A stretch of DNA of 64,000 bases from Ciceribacter thiooxidans (lineage in GTDB: Bacteria; Pseudomonadota; Alphaproteobacteria; Rhizobiales; Rhizobiaceae). The stretch spans positions 568,501-632,500 of the forward strand of contig NZ_CP059896.1 in the NCBI RefSeq assembly GCF_014126615.1, read 5' to 3'. Under the pieces are notes generated by a model, which was given only the letters and a program-made list of their open reading frames with translations, searched no databases and was not told where the DNA came from. This document shows positions 9,644 through 17,890 of the stretch, one piece after another. Each line of letters starts with the position of its first letter. Within the stretch, counting starts at the first letter, position 1. The translations under genes were made by a program, and so were the position numbers.

Positions 9644-11485
9644 CTACTTGATGACCGGAGGTTGGCTCAGATCCATGCCGGGGCTTGCGGCACCCGGGGC
9701 AGGGGCCGGTGCCGGTATCGCAGGTTGCTCGCCGCCGAGATTGAGCGGCGGCAGGCCCATCGATGGCGCTTGCGATCCGGTGCCGCCGAGCGGCGGCAGA
9801 CCGAAATTCGGTGCGCCGGTCCCACCGTCCTGGCCGAGGGGCGGCAGCGACATGCCCCCGCCCTGACCGAAGCCCGGAATCTCGATCTTGACGTCGTCGG
9901 GGTTGATCGTTTCCACGCCCGCCTTGTAGCGCATGACGAGGCCCGGGAAGGCGATGACAACGATGATCATTATGAACTGGATCACGATGTAGGGCAGGAC
10001 ACCCTTGTAGATGTCGAGCGTCCTGACGCCGTCCATCATCTTGCCGGTCACCTCGTCCTTCCAGCGTCCTGCCGGCGCGATGGAGCGCAGGTAGAACAGC
10101 GAGAAGCCGAAGGGCGGCGTCAGGAACGACGTCTGCAGGTTGATGCCGAGAATGACGCCGAACCAGACGAGGTCGATGCCGAGCTTGTCCGCGACCGGCG
10201 CCAGGAGCGGCACCATGATGAAGGCGATCTCGAAGAAGTCGATGAAGCAGCCGAGAATGAAGACGATGATCGTCACGACGACCAGGAAGCCGTATTCGCC
10301 GCCCGGAAGTCCCGTCAGCAGTTCCTCGATCCAGATATTGCCGTTGATGCCGTAGAAGGTGAGGCCGAAGACGCGGGCGCCGATCAGGATCATCATCACG
10401 AAGGCGGAGAGCTTCGTCGTGGCATCGAGAGAGTGCTTGAGCGTTCCGAGCGACAGGCGTCCCTTGAGGGCGGCCATGATCAGTGCGCCGGTGGCGCCCA
10501 TGGCGCCGCCTTCCGTCGGTGTCGCGATGCCGAGGAAGATCGTGCCGAGCACCAGGAAGATCAGTGCAAGCGGCGGGATCAGGACGATGATGACCTGCTG
10601 CGCGAGCCGCGAGATTAGGTTGAGGTTGAACTGCCGGTTGGCGAGTGCGACGAGATAGACTGCGACGACGCCGAAGGCGAGGGCTGCGACCAGGCGCCAG
10701 TCAGGGCTTGCGATGCCTGTGAACAGGTACTCATGCCCGACGAAATAAAGCACTGCCGCCACAGCCATCATCACCAGGAGCGAAGTGACGCCGCCGCCGA
10801 GGGTACGCGCCTCCAGCGGCAGGGCCGGGGCCCATTGCGGCCGGAAAAGCGAGACGGCGAAGATGTAGGTGCAGTAAGCGCCGACGATCAGGATCGCCGG
10901 ATAGAGTGCGCCGACATACATGTCGCCGACAGAGCGGCCGAGCTGGTCGGCCATCACGATCAGCACGAGCGAGGGCGGAACGATCTGCGCCAGCGTGCCC
11001 GAGGCGGCGATCGTGCCGGCGACCAGCGGGCGATTGTAGTTGTAGCGCAGCATGATCGGCAGCGAGATCAGGCCCATCGCCATGACAGAGGCGGCGACGA
11101 CGCCCGTGGTGGCTCCGAGCAGGGCACCGACGAGGATGACCGCATAGGCGAGGCCGCCACGGACCGGACCGAACAGCTGTCCGATTGTGTCGAGCAGGTC
11201 CTCGGCCATTCTCGATCGCTCGAGGATCAGGCCCATGAAGGTGAAGAAGGGGATGGCCAACAGCGTGTCGTTGTACATCACGCCGTATATGCGGTCAGGG
11301 TGGGATTGTAGGAGCGGCCAGAACAGCCGGATCTCGGGGGAGATCGCCGAGAGTTCGACGCCGATTGCGAAATAGATCAGGCCGCCTGCAGCGAGGGTGA
11401 AGGCCACGGGATAGCCGAGCAGCAGCATCAGCATCACCGAGCTGAACATGATCGGAGCGAGATTGTGGGCGATGAAATCGATCAT
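9644..11485 (-). CDS. TRAP transporter large permease subunit (DctM type) with Gly/Pro-rich tail
   Basis: The 613-residue inner-membrane protein is the ion-coupled transport subunit of a TRAP system. About a dozen hydrophobic helices follow the DctM pattern: MLLLGYPVAFTLAAGGLIYF at the N-terminus, VGALLGATTGVVAASVMAMG, and IFLGIATPTEGGAMGATGAL in the conserved transport core. It is longer than a typical 430-residue DctM; the extra length is a large central loop with helices and a C-terminal tail of about 95 residues after residue 518. That tail carries three LPPL repeats (SLPPLGQ, GLPPLGG, GLPPLNL) and Gly/Ala/Pro stretches. It starts one base after the small-subunit stop, so the two are co-translated. 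Confidence 0.92.
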   Translation of the reverse strand: MIDFIAHNLAPIMFSSVMLMLLLGYPVAFTLAAGGLIYFAIGVELSAISPEIRLFWPLLQSHPDRIYGVMYNDTLLAIPFFTFMGLILERSRMAEDLLDTIGQLFGPVRGGLAYAVILVGALLGATTGVVAASVMAMGLISLPIMLRYNYNRPLVAGTIAASGTLAQIVPPSLVLIVMADQLGRSVGDMYVGALYPAILIVGAYCTYIFAVSLFRPQWAPALPLEARTLGGGVTSLLVMMAVAAVLYFVGHEYLFTGIASPDWRLVAALAFGVVAVYLVALANRQFNLNLISRLAQQVIIVLIPPLALIFLVLGTIFLGIATPTEGGAMGATGALIMAALKGRLSLGTLKHSLDATTKLSAFVMMILIGARVFGLTFYGINGNIWIEELLTGLPGGEYGFLVVVTIIVFILGCFIDFFEIAFIMVPLLAPVADKLGIDLVWFGVILGINLQTSFLTPPFGFSLFYLRSIAPAGRWKDEVTGKMMDGVRTLDIYKGVLPYIVIQFIMIIVVIAFPGLVMRYKAGVETINPDDVKIEIPGFGQGGGMSLPPLGQDGGTGAPNFGLPPLGGTGSQAPSMGLPPLNLGGEQPAIPAPAPAPGAASPGMDLSQPPVIK

Positions 11486-11486
11486 G

Positions 11487-12032
11487 TCAGTGTCCCGTCA
11501 CTTCGAGGCTGTCTTCGGCCGGATCCTTGACGTAGCCGAACACCATCGCCGCGCGCTTGATGATCTCGGACACCGCCTGTGCGCTCAGGAGAAGGAAGCC
11601 GACGAGAACGGCGGCTTTCGCCGGCCAGACGATCAGGCCGCCCGCGCTCGACGAGATTTCGCCGATTCGGTAGGAATTCCAGAACCACGGCCAGGCGAGC
11701 CAGGTCATCAGGAAGGAGAACGGAACGAGGAAGATGGTGTGCAGGATCAGGTCGATCCAGTTGCGCGTCCTCCTGCTCCAGCCGCCGGAAACGATGTCGA
11801 TGCGGATATGCTCGTTCTTGAGCAGCGCATAGGCGGCGGCGAGCATGAACACCGTGCCGTAGAGATACCACTGCAGTTCGAGCCAGGCATTCGACGAGAT
11901 GTCGAACATCTTGCGGACGACGGCGTTACCTGCGCTGATGAGGACGGCGGCAAGCAGCAGCCATGACACCCAACGTCCGATTGCGCCGTTGATCGCATCG
12001 ATCAAGCGGCTGATCGCCAATAGTAAGGACAT
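11487..12032 (-). CDS. TRAP transporter small permease subunit (DctQ type)
   Basis: The 181-residue four-helix membrane protein has the DctQ features: the first helix WVSWLLLAAVLISAGNAVVRKMF, then WLELQWYLYGTVFMLAAAYALLKNEHIRID, which is the most conserved DctQ block. I start it at MSLLLAISRLIDAI, preceded by AGGGAGA eight bases upstream; an in-frame upstream extension lacks family character. It is the first gene of the dctQ-dctM pair and together with the convergent TakP-like receptor should form one 2-oxoacid uptake system. Confidence 0.9.
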   Translation of the reverse strand: MSLLLAISRLIDAINGAIGRWVSWLLLAAVLISAGNAVVRKMFDISSNAWLELQWYLYGTVFMLAAAYALLKNEHIRIDIVSGGWSRRTRNWIDLILHTIFLVPFSFLMTWLAWPWFWNSYRIGEISSSAGGLIVWPAKAAVLVGFLLLSAQAVSEIIKRAAMVFGYVKDPAEDSLEVTGH

Positions 12033-12573
12033 GTCGGTTTTTCTCCCTGAAACCTGTAATTTCCCATAGAACACAGGTGGGAATGGCGCAACCGCGCCAT
12101 GGTCCGGCTTGGGAAAGGAGGGCGGTGCGTGCCGGCGGAGCCCGCAAGCCGACCAACCGGTACATGATCCGTCCACAGCCGCATCTGTGCAGAGGTCTAC
12201 GCCGGATCCGGCCATTGATCCGCGTCAAATGGTTGGGAACGTTGGCGATCTATACAGTTTTGGGCGGATATGGCACAGTCGGCGGTGTGAATGAGAAAAT
12301 TCCGCAATTAATTAGTGTTTGTTAATATATATTGTCGTGGCGGCGTGGGTCCCGCTTTGAAATTAGACTAAAGGCTAAAGCGATTCCGGTGAGATTTGAG
12401 GGGTTGCCTTGGAGTGGCGGCCTTTGTGCCGGGGCTCTCATCACGTCGCGTCCAGCTGAAGTGTTGCCGGATACGCGTCCCACGGGCACTGGACTGCGGA
12501 GAATCGTTCATGCTTGTGCAATCAAATCTTAATTTCTTCTTTATACCGTTCCGTCGCGGAGGAGGCTCCCTGG
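12033..12573. other. long divergent intergenic region
   Basis: No gene is supported here. The short open frames lack ribosome sites and family character. The part from about 12290 to 12380 is AT-rich (runs such as TTAATATATATTG) and probably contains the promoter of the PAS/GGDEF/EAL gene, while the promoter of the TRAP permease pair should lie close to 12033. Neither has a clear consensus. Confidence 0.4.
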
Positions 12574-14874
12574 ATGAAGGCTCGAAGTGCAGCTGTGCCG
12601 ACGGACGTCTATCTGTCCTTCGTCGAGTCCCTGTTCGGCAATCGCCGGACGCTCTTCGTCGGGATGGCGGCCCATATCCTGACCTATATGGCCGTCTACC
12701 ATAAGACGCGGGATCTCTTCTATATCGGGCTTTCGATCGCTTTCCTCGTCGTTTTCGCGCACCGGATCCGGCTTTTCGCCCGCTTCAGCAAGGCCGACAA
12801 GACGCTGTGGAGTCGCCAGGAGATAGCCCGCTGGGAGCTTCGGTACGTCGTCGGAGCGGCGTCGACCGCGGCGATCCTCGGTATCGGTTGCGGCTACGCC
12901 ATACTCTTCTTCGAGGACACCTTCGTGGAACTGGCCTGCGTGGCGGTCACCCTGGCTTCCATGGTCTCGGTGGTCGGACGCAACTACGGCTCGCGGATGG
13001 CCGTCAGCCTGCAGACCATGGCCGCCTGCCTGCCGATCATCGTCGGCGCGATGTTCTCCGGCGACCCCTACAAGCTGCTGCTGTCGATCATGCTGATCCC
13101 GTTCATGCTCACGACCCAGTCCATGGCGACCGGTGTCCGGGAATTCCTCTACGAGAACGTGGTCGCCTCCCAGGAGATGAAGAAGATCGCCGGCAGTTTC
13201 GACACGGCGCTGAACAACATGACGCACGGGCTCCTGATGCTGGACCCGGACAACCGGATCGAGGTCATCAACCGCAAGGCTTGCGAACTCCTTCACCTCG
13301 GAGACCGAAGTCAGCTCAAGAACTGCGACCTCGACGTCGTCCTGCGCTACGGTACGCGCCACGCGTTCATCGACGGTTCTATGCCGGGACTGATCCAGAA
13401 GCAGCTCTCCCAGCTGACGGACGGGACGATCTCCCGCGCCGTCATGCAGTTTTCCGAGGACATGATCCTGGAGTTTTCCGCAACGCGCCGGCCGGAAGGT
13501 GGCGTCGTGCTGATCTTCGAGGATGTCACCGCGCGCGTTCGTGCCGACCGGAAGATCCTGCATATGGTCCGTTTCGACGCGCTGACGGGACTGCCGCATC
13601 GCAACTACTTCTCCGAACTGGTGAAGGACGAACTCGCCAGGCGCCGGCAACCCGGCGAGGTGGGCTTCATGGTTCTCGACGTCGCGGATCTCAAGCACGT
13701 CAACGACATGCGCGGACACCTCGCAGGTGACCGGCTGCTGGTGGCGATCGCAAACCGGCTTCAGGCGCTCGCCGGTCGCGAGGCTCTGGTCGGTCACCTG
13801 GTCGGCGACCATTTTGCGCTCTTCTTCCCGAATGTTGCGCGAGACGCCGACCTGGAGGCGAGAATGCGGGAGCTCCATGCGGCGGCAAGCGCCGACTACG
13901 AGGTCGAGGGATTGATGACGCCGGTTTCGTTCAGCGCCGGTGCCGTGATCCTGGACAGCGCCAATCTCCGCATGGAAGAGTGGCAGATCAAGGCCGACCT
14001 GGCGCTTTACGAGTCGAAATCCCGCGGCAGGGGCGTTTTCACCGTCTTCGCGCAGGAGATGGACGCCCGCTACGTCGAGAGGCAGCGCCTCAAGACGGAT
14101 CTTGCGGCGGCGGTGGCTGCCGGCTCCCTGGATGTCGTTTACCAGCCCATGTACAGGCTCGACGGATCGAGCCTCGACTGCTGCGAGGCCCTGTCGCGCT
14201 GGACCCATCCCGAGCGCGGCGCAATCCCGCCCGACACGTTCATCCATGTCGCCGAGGAGATGGGCATCGTCTCCGAGATCACCCGCTTCATGATCACGCG
14301 GGCATGCCGCGATTGCACGACATGGCCGCAACACATCAGCGTGTCGGTCAATCTCTCCGAGCACGACCTGCGTAACGATGTGATCATCGACGTGGTGATG
14401 GATGCGCTGAAGGAGACCGGTCTTGCGCCCGCGAGGCTTCATCTCGAGGTCACGGAGGGAAGCCTCGTCGAGGAAGTCGCCAATGTTCGGCTCATTCTGG
14501 AGCAGTTGCGCGCGCATGGCATCACCATCGCGATCGACGACTTCGGCACAGGCTTCTCGAGCCTCAGCTATCTCGACACGCTGCCGGTCGATGTCGTCAA
14601 GATCGACCGCTCCTTCGTCCGCGACATCTCCGAGGATGCCCGCCGCTTCCGGCTGCTTCGCGGCATCGTGACGATGTCTCGCCAGCTCGATCTCGAGATC
14701 GTCATCGAAGGGGTCGAGACGGAAGATCAGCTCGCGCTGCTGCGGAAGTATGACTGTGCCGATCTGATCCAGGGCTATGTCTATTCGGTGCCGGTCGCTT
14801 CCGAGACCGTCAGCCTGCTGGCGGAGAGAGCGGAGATGAGCGCGAAGGCGGCACGGAACGCGGGCGCAGCCTGA
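12574..14874 (+). CDS. membrane PAS-GGDEF-EAL protein, probable c-di-GMP phosphodiesterase with degenerate GGDEF
   Basis: The 766-residue protein begins with about five transmembrane helices (roughly residues 25-205), then a PAS-like segment (MTHGLLMLDPDNRIEVINRK), a GGDEF domain (about 333-490) and an EAL domain (about 510-755). The GGDEF signature is VGDHF at residues 410-414, which lacks the catalytic Gly and Glu, so cyclase activity is unlikely. The EAL domain keeps E538-A-L, the DDFGTGFSS loop and EGVET, so it should hydrolyse c-di-GMP. The ATG is chosen because GGAGGAGG precedes it by nine bases. The degenerate domain may sense GTP. It is followed by the FeeM-like gene. Confidence 0.9.
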   Translation: MKARSAAVPTDVYLSFVESLFGNRRTLFVGMAAHILTYMAVYHKTRDLFYIGLSIAFLVVFAHRIRLFARFSKADKTLWSRQEIARWELRYVVGAASTAAILGIGCGYAILFFEDTFVELACVAVTLASMVSVVGRNYGSRMAVSLQTMAACLPIIVGAMFSGDPYKLLLSIMLIPFMLTTQSMATGVREFLYENVVASQEMKKIAGSFDTALNNMTHGLLMLDPDNRIEVINRKACELLHLGDRSQLKNCDLDVVLRYGTRHAFIDGSMPGLIQKQLSQLTDGTISRAVMQFSEDMILEFSATRRPEGGVVLIFEDVTARVRADRKILHMVRFDALTGLPHRNYFSELVKDELARRRQPGEVGFMVLDVADLKHVNDMRGHLAGDRLLVAIANRLQALAGREALVGHLVGDHFALFFPNVARDADLEARMRELHAAASADYEVEGLMTPVSFSAGAVILDSANLRMEEWQIKADLALYESKSRGRGVFTVFAQEMDARYVERQRLKTDLAAAVAAGSLDVVYQPMYRLDGSSLDCCEALSRWTHPERGAIPPDTFIHVAEEMGIVSEITRFMITRACRDCTTWPQHISVSVNLSEHDLRNDVIIDVVMDALKETGLAPARLHLEVTEGSLVEEVANVRLILEQLRAHGITIAIDDFGTGFSSLSYLDTLPVDVVKIDRSFVRDISEDARRFRLLRGIVTMSRQLDLEIVIEGVETEDQLALLRKYDCADLIQGYVYSVPVASETVSLLAERAEMSAKAARNAGAA

Positions 14875-14963
14875 TGTTCAAAAGTAAGTCCTAAAGTATA
14901 TACCAGTACAAATTTAGGGTTTTTGATTCTTCTTGCGCCGTATGCTGCCTTTTCGGCCCTCCG

Positions 14964-14971
14964 TTAACCAT
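14964..14971 (+). promoter_or_regulatory. candidate CtrA half-site
   Basis: TTAACCAT occurs 78 bases upstream of the palindromic CtrA-like site and about 100 bases upstream of the FeeM-like gene. TTAACCAT-type half-sites are associated with CtrA in alphaproteobacteria. An 8-mer can arise by chance; its closeness to the full site adds weight. Confidence 0.4.
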
Positions 14972-15039
14972 AAATCTCGTTAAAATTCGCGCATTTCCGC
15001 AGGGGAGACTGTGAAAACTGCCGGCGACTGCTATTCTTT

Positions 15040-15058
15040 GGTTAACGAAACGTTAACC
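15040..15058. promoter_or_regulatory. palindromic CtrA-consensus site (TTAA-N7-TTAAC on both strands)
   Basis: A perfect inverted repeat GGTTAACG-AAA-CGTTAACC lies 14 bases before the ATG at 15072. It matches the full CtrA box TTAA-N7-TTAAC at 15042-15057, and because of the symmetry also on the minus strand. So close to the start codon it would sit in the leader or overlap the promoter, which suggests repression, or a downstream start. CtrA is the master cell-cycle regulator in this class of bacteria. Confidence 0.6.
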
Positions 15059-15071
15059 GAGAGATTTTCAG

Positions 15072-15833
15072 ATGAATGTACATGTCTCCGTCGAGGAAAG
15101 CTTTTCCGGACGACTGATGCAGCTTCTCGACCATGTCGAATACAGGCGAATCGAATGCGCGGAGGATTTCAGGGACATCGAACGGCTGCGCTACCGTGCC
15201 TACAAGGCGGCTGATGTCCTGCCCGTCGGCGGCACAAGACTGCTGGACGACATCGACTTCGATGACCACGCCTATGTCTTCGGCGTCTACTACTTCGAGG
15301 AACTGGTGAGCACGATCCGGCTGCACTACGTCACGCCCGATCACCCGGTTTCCCAGTCCTCGGGCGTGTTCCCGGATGCGATCGACGACTTCCTCGATGC
15401 GGGGCTGACGCTCATCGATCCCGCGCGTTTCGCCGCTGATCCGCAGGTGGCCGCGGAACTGCCGGTGATCCCGTACATCACGCTGCGCCCGAGCATCGTC
15501 GCCGCCGCCTATTTCAAGGCGGATCGGGTGCTGCAGCATGTACGCCCCGCCCACTCGGCCTTCTACAGGCGCGTGTTCTACGCAGACACCATCATCGAGC
15601 GACGCATGACTGAAATCTACGGGCTCGAGCTGAACCTGCTCGCGACCGACACGCACAAGACGGGCGCAAAGCTGCTCAAGCGCTATCCCTTCTTCGATTC
15701 CGGGGAGCACGAACGCCGGCTGATGTTCGGTCGACAGGGCGAGGCGCGGTTGCCGCCGCTGACCATCCGCCCGTCCGCGCGGCTCGTTGCGGAGGGACAG
15801 ATCCAGGGAGCCGTCAGCGGCATCCATTTTTGA
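15072..15833 (+). CDS. FeeM-like N-acyl amino acid synthase / acyl-homoserine-lactone-synthase-fold protein
   Basis: The 253-residue product resembles FeeM-type N-acyl amino acid synthases, which share the GNAT-like fold of LuxI acyl-homoserine lactone synthases and join an acyl group from acyl-ACP to an amino acid. The family core is visible as DIERLRYRAYKAADVLP near residue 36 and FGVYYFEELVSTIRLHYV near residue 74, with a long second half containing IPYITLRPSIVAAAYF. There is no secretion signal. The ribosome site before the ATG is weak; Met16 would be an alternative start. It follows the c-di-GMP phosphodiesterase gene and sits under a CtrA-like palindrome, suggesting cell-cycle or surface-state control. 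The product molecule is unknown. Confidence 0.75.
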   Translation: MNVHVSVEESFSGRLMQLLDHVEYRRIECAEDFRDIERLRYRAYKAADVLPVGGTRLLDDIDFDDHAYVFGVYYFEELVSTIRLHYVTPDHPVSQSSGVFPDAIDDFLDAGLTLIDPARFAADPQVAAELPVIPYITLRPSIVAAAYFKADRVLQHVRPAHSAFYRRVFYADTIIERRMTEIYGLELNLLATDTHKTGAKLLKRYPFFDSGEHERRLMFGRQGEARLPPLTIRPSARLVAEGQIQGAVSGIHF

Positions 15834-15986
15834 CCGGAACGCCAGTTGCGAGCCGATTGCACTTCCGACGCGCTTGGTATAAGTCGGACGAAAGGGAGAG
15901 CGATGGATTGCCGCCTCGGGAACCGAGTTTCCGGCCGACAGTTTCATCGATCAGCAAATCGCGGCCGCCTCAAGGGGAGACAGATC

Positions 15987-16211
15987 ATGAGCGAACACCA
16001 TACCGGACCCGTCGAAACCGGCGCATCGATGAACTATGCCGAGCATGAGAAGACCTACGATCTCTTCATCGCCGGTGCGAAATACGGCACCGTCGTTCTC
16101 GCCGCCCTGATGATCGCGATGGCGGCGGGCTTCTTCACCGCAGCCGGCTTCCTCGGCGGACTGGTCCTTTTCGTCGTGCTCACGGTTGCCGGGATTTACA
16201 TGTCGCGCTGA
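15987..16211 (+). CDS. aa3-type cytochrome c oxidase subunit IV
   Basis: This 74-residue protein has a short polar N-terminus with the family stretch MNYAEHEKTYDLFIAGAKYGT followed by two hydrophobic segments that form the membrane part, matching the bacterial aa3-oxidase subunit IV family. It is a small accessory subunit of the terminal oxidase, not needed for catalysis. The ATG with GGGGAGA seven bases ahead is chosen over longer in-frame starts. It stands away from the main cox genes, which is usual for this family, and is followed by a strong terminator. Confidence 0.88.
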   Translation: MSEHHTGPVETGASMNYAEHEKTYDLFIAGAKYGTVVLAALMIAMAAGFFTAAGFLGGLVLFVVLTVAGIYMSR

Positions 16212-16240
16212 TACCGCGCCGACCTTCGGCCACGGCTTGC

Positions 16241-16272
16241 AAAGGCTCCGCTCTGCGGGGCCTTTTCTTTTC
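16241..16272 (+). terminator. Rho-independent terminator after the oxidase subunit IV gene
   Basis: A stem of about 11 bp (AAAGGCTCCGC with GCGGGGCCTTT, one wobble), loop TCT, is followed by TCTTTTC. Confidence 0.88.
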
Positions 16273-16363
16273 GGCGAATGCGTACTGCGGCCGAGTCAGG
16301 AAGACGCCGACGGACGACCTGTTATGCGACAGGAAAGCGGGAAGGGGCAAATCGCCCCGCAGA

Positions 16364-17191
16364 TCAGCTCGAAGCGCCGCGCGTGCGGGCGAGGCCGTCG
16401 GCGGCCGGCTTGTACTTCGGATCGAGCGACAGCGCATGTGCGAACGACTTGGCTGCCCGCGCCTTGTCACCCCGCCGTTCATAGACGAGCGCCTGGTTGG
16501 CCCAGGATTCGGCGAGCTTCGGGTTGAGCTCGATGGCATGGTTGAAGTCGGCGAAAGCGTTGTCGTCGTTGTTCAGTGCGAGATAGGAAATACCACGGCC
16601 GTTGTGCGGCTCGGGCGAGCTCGGCGATAGCGAAATGGCCTTCGAGAAGTCGTCGATCGCCTTATCGTGCTGCCCGCGAAGCTGGTAGATCAGACCGCGA
16701 TTGTGATAGGCGCGCCCATCGGTGGTGTCGAGTTCGATCGCTCTGTTGAAATCGCTGAAGGCCTCGTCGATCCGGCCCGCCTGGCGGTAGATGTTGCCGC
16801 GACCGATATAGGCGACGTCGTAGCTCGGATTGATGCGCAGCGCCGCGCTGTAGTCGTTTGCCGCTTCTACCGGCTTGCCCATGCTGCGCAGGACAAGCGC
16901 GCGGTTGGCATAGGCCTGATAGAAATTCGGGTTGAGCTTCAGTGCGGTGTTGAAGTCGTCGACGGCCCTGCGGAATTCACCGGCTCTGCCATAGGCGGAG
17001 CCGCGGACGTTATAGCTTTCGGGGTCCTGCGGATTTGCCGCGATCACGGCGGAGAGCGATGCGATGTTCTCTTCTGAACCCTGCGCGCGGTCGATGCGGA
17101 TCATGTCGCTCGTCGTCGGAGTCGACTGGCAGCCCGAAAGCCCGAGGGCAGCAACGATCGCCGCTGTCCCGAGCACGAAACCGAAGCGCAC
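16364..17191 (-). CDS. TPR-repeat lipoprotein, NlpI-like
   Basis: The 275-residue lipoprotein starts with MRFGFVLGTAAIVAALGLSG-C, a signal sequence ending in the lipobox LSGC, so Cys21 should be acylated. I choose the GTG start because GGAGGAG lies nine bases upstream and it gives a compact signal peptide; a longer in-frame version would put 20 odd residues ahead of it. The rest consists of about six tetratricopeptide repeats, each with the A-Y-x-N-R-A/G pattern (YNVRGSAYGRAGEFRRAV, YQAYANRALVLRSMGKPV, AYIGRGNIYRQAGRIDEA). NlpI-like proteins are envelope scaffolds that organise peptidoglycan hydrolases; the partner here is unknown. Confidence 0.88.
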   Translation of the reverse strand: MRFGFVLGTAAIVAALGLSGCQSTPTTSDMIRIDRAQGSEENIASLSAVIAANPQDPESYNVRGSAYGRAGEFRRAVDDFNTALKLNPNFYQAYANRALVLRSMGKPVEAANDYSAALRINPSYDVAYIGRGNIYRQAGRIDEAFSDFNRAIELDTTDGRAYHNRGLIYQLRGQHDKAIDDFSKAISLSPSSPEPHNGRGISYLALNNDDNAFADFNHAIELNPKLAESWANQALVYERRGDKARAAKSFAHALSLDPKYKPAADGLARTRGASS

Positions 17192-17366
17192 ACGGTGCTG
17201 CTCCTCCACCTTGTGTGCCAGGGCATGAAGGGAAACAGAAGTGACGACCATTTTCCGGTATGCTTTCCGTAACGAGGGCAGGTGTTTGACTTCACAAATG
17301 TAAAGAGCGGTGGCGACCTGTCGCCCCCGCCCTTAGAACATCGGAAAACGTCGAAAAAACGACGGA

Positions 17367-17594
17367 TCAGCGACCCGAACGGCCGGCGGAGATCAGGCCT
17401 TCGCGCTGCATCCGCTTGCGGGCCAGCTTGCGTACGCGACGTACGGCTTCGGCCTTTTCGCGAGCGCGCTTCTGCGACGGCTTTTCATAATAGTCGCGCA
17501 TCTTCATTTCACGGAAGATACCTTCGCGCTGCATCTTCTTCTTCAGAGCGCGAAGCGCTTGGTCAACATTGTTGTCGCGGACTAGTACCTGCAC
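17367..17594 (-). CDS. rpsU: 30S ribosomal protein S21
   Basis: The 75-residue, strongly basic protein has the S21 signature [18 protein letters not shown] and [18 protein letters not shown]. It binds the 30S platform near the anti-Shine-Dalgarno end of 16S RNA and helps initiation. The start is a GTG (first residues [10 protein letters not shown]) with AAAGGAACGG as ribosome site. It is monocistronic here, about 175 bases upstream of the TPR lipoprotein gene on the same strand. Confidence 0.97.
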   Translation of the reverse strand: MQVLVRDNNVDQALRALKKKMQREGIFREMKMRDYYEKPSQKRAREKAEAVRRVRKLARKRMQREGLISAGRSGR

Positions 17595-17890
17595 GTTTAT
17601 CCCGTTCCTTTGGTTTAGAGTTGTGGCCTCGCCGGAGCAGATCGCCGGCGAAAAATCTATCGCTTCGTGAGGCGCAGGCCTGACGATTTGGCGGTCGAAT
17701 AGCAGATCGGGCTCGGAAAGTCCAGACGGGGGAAGGTGCGGCGGGCAGAAAAATCCCGCGAAACACCGTCTTGGCGGGCCATGTCAAAAGCCGGGCGGCA
17801 ATGCGTCGCAAAAGGGCGCTCGCAAGCCATATTGATTTGCGACTTGTAAGGCCCTACCCAATTGCCTGAACTACAGGAGTTTGAGGCGAA
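17595..17890. other. divergent intergenic region between rpsU and soxB
   Basis: This stretch of 296 bases lies between the divergent rpsU and sarcosine oxidase genes and must hold both promoters. I see a CAGGAG ribosome site for soxB near 17872 but no convincing -35/-10 pair, operator palindrome or riboswitch fold. Confidence 0.4.

Noticed and set aside
12077..12325. Open frame of 82 codons in the intergenic region before the GGDEF/EAL gene
   Set aside because: No ribosome site, no recognisable feature, and it overlaps probable promoters.
12541..14517. A 658-codon frame antisense to the GGDEF/EAL gene
   Set aside because: No homology-like motif; mirrors the sense gene.
17252..17366. GGCGAC/GTCGCC hairpin downstream of rpsU as terminator
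   Set aside because: Only six pairs with a two-base loop and no T-run, so I left it out.
17551..17575. AAGCGCTT palindrome inside rpsU like the one at 8300
   Set aside because: It lies in a coding sequence and codes for conserved residues, so it is probably chance.
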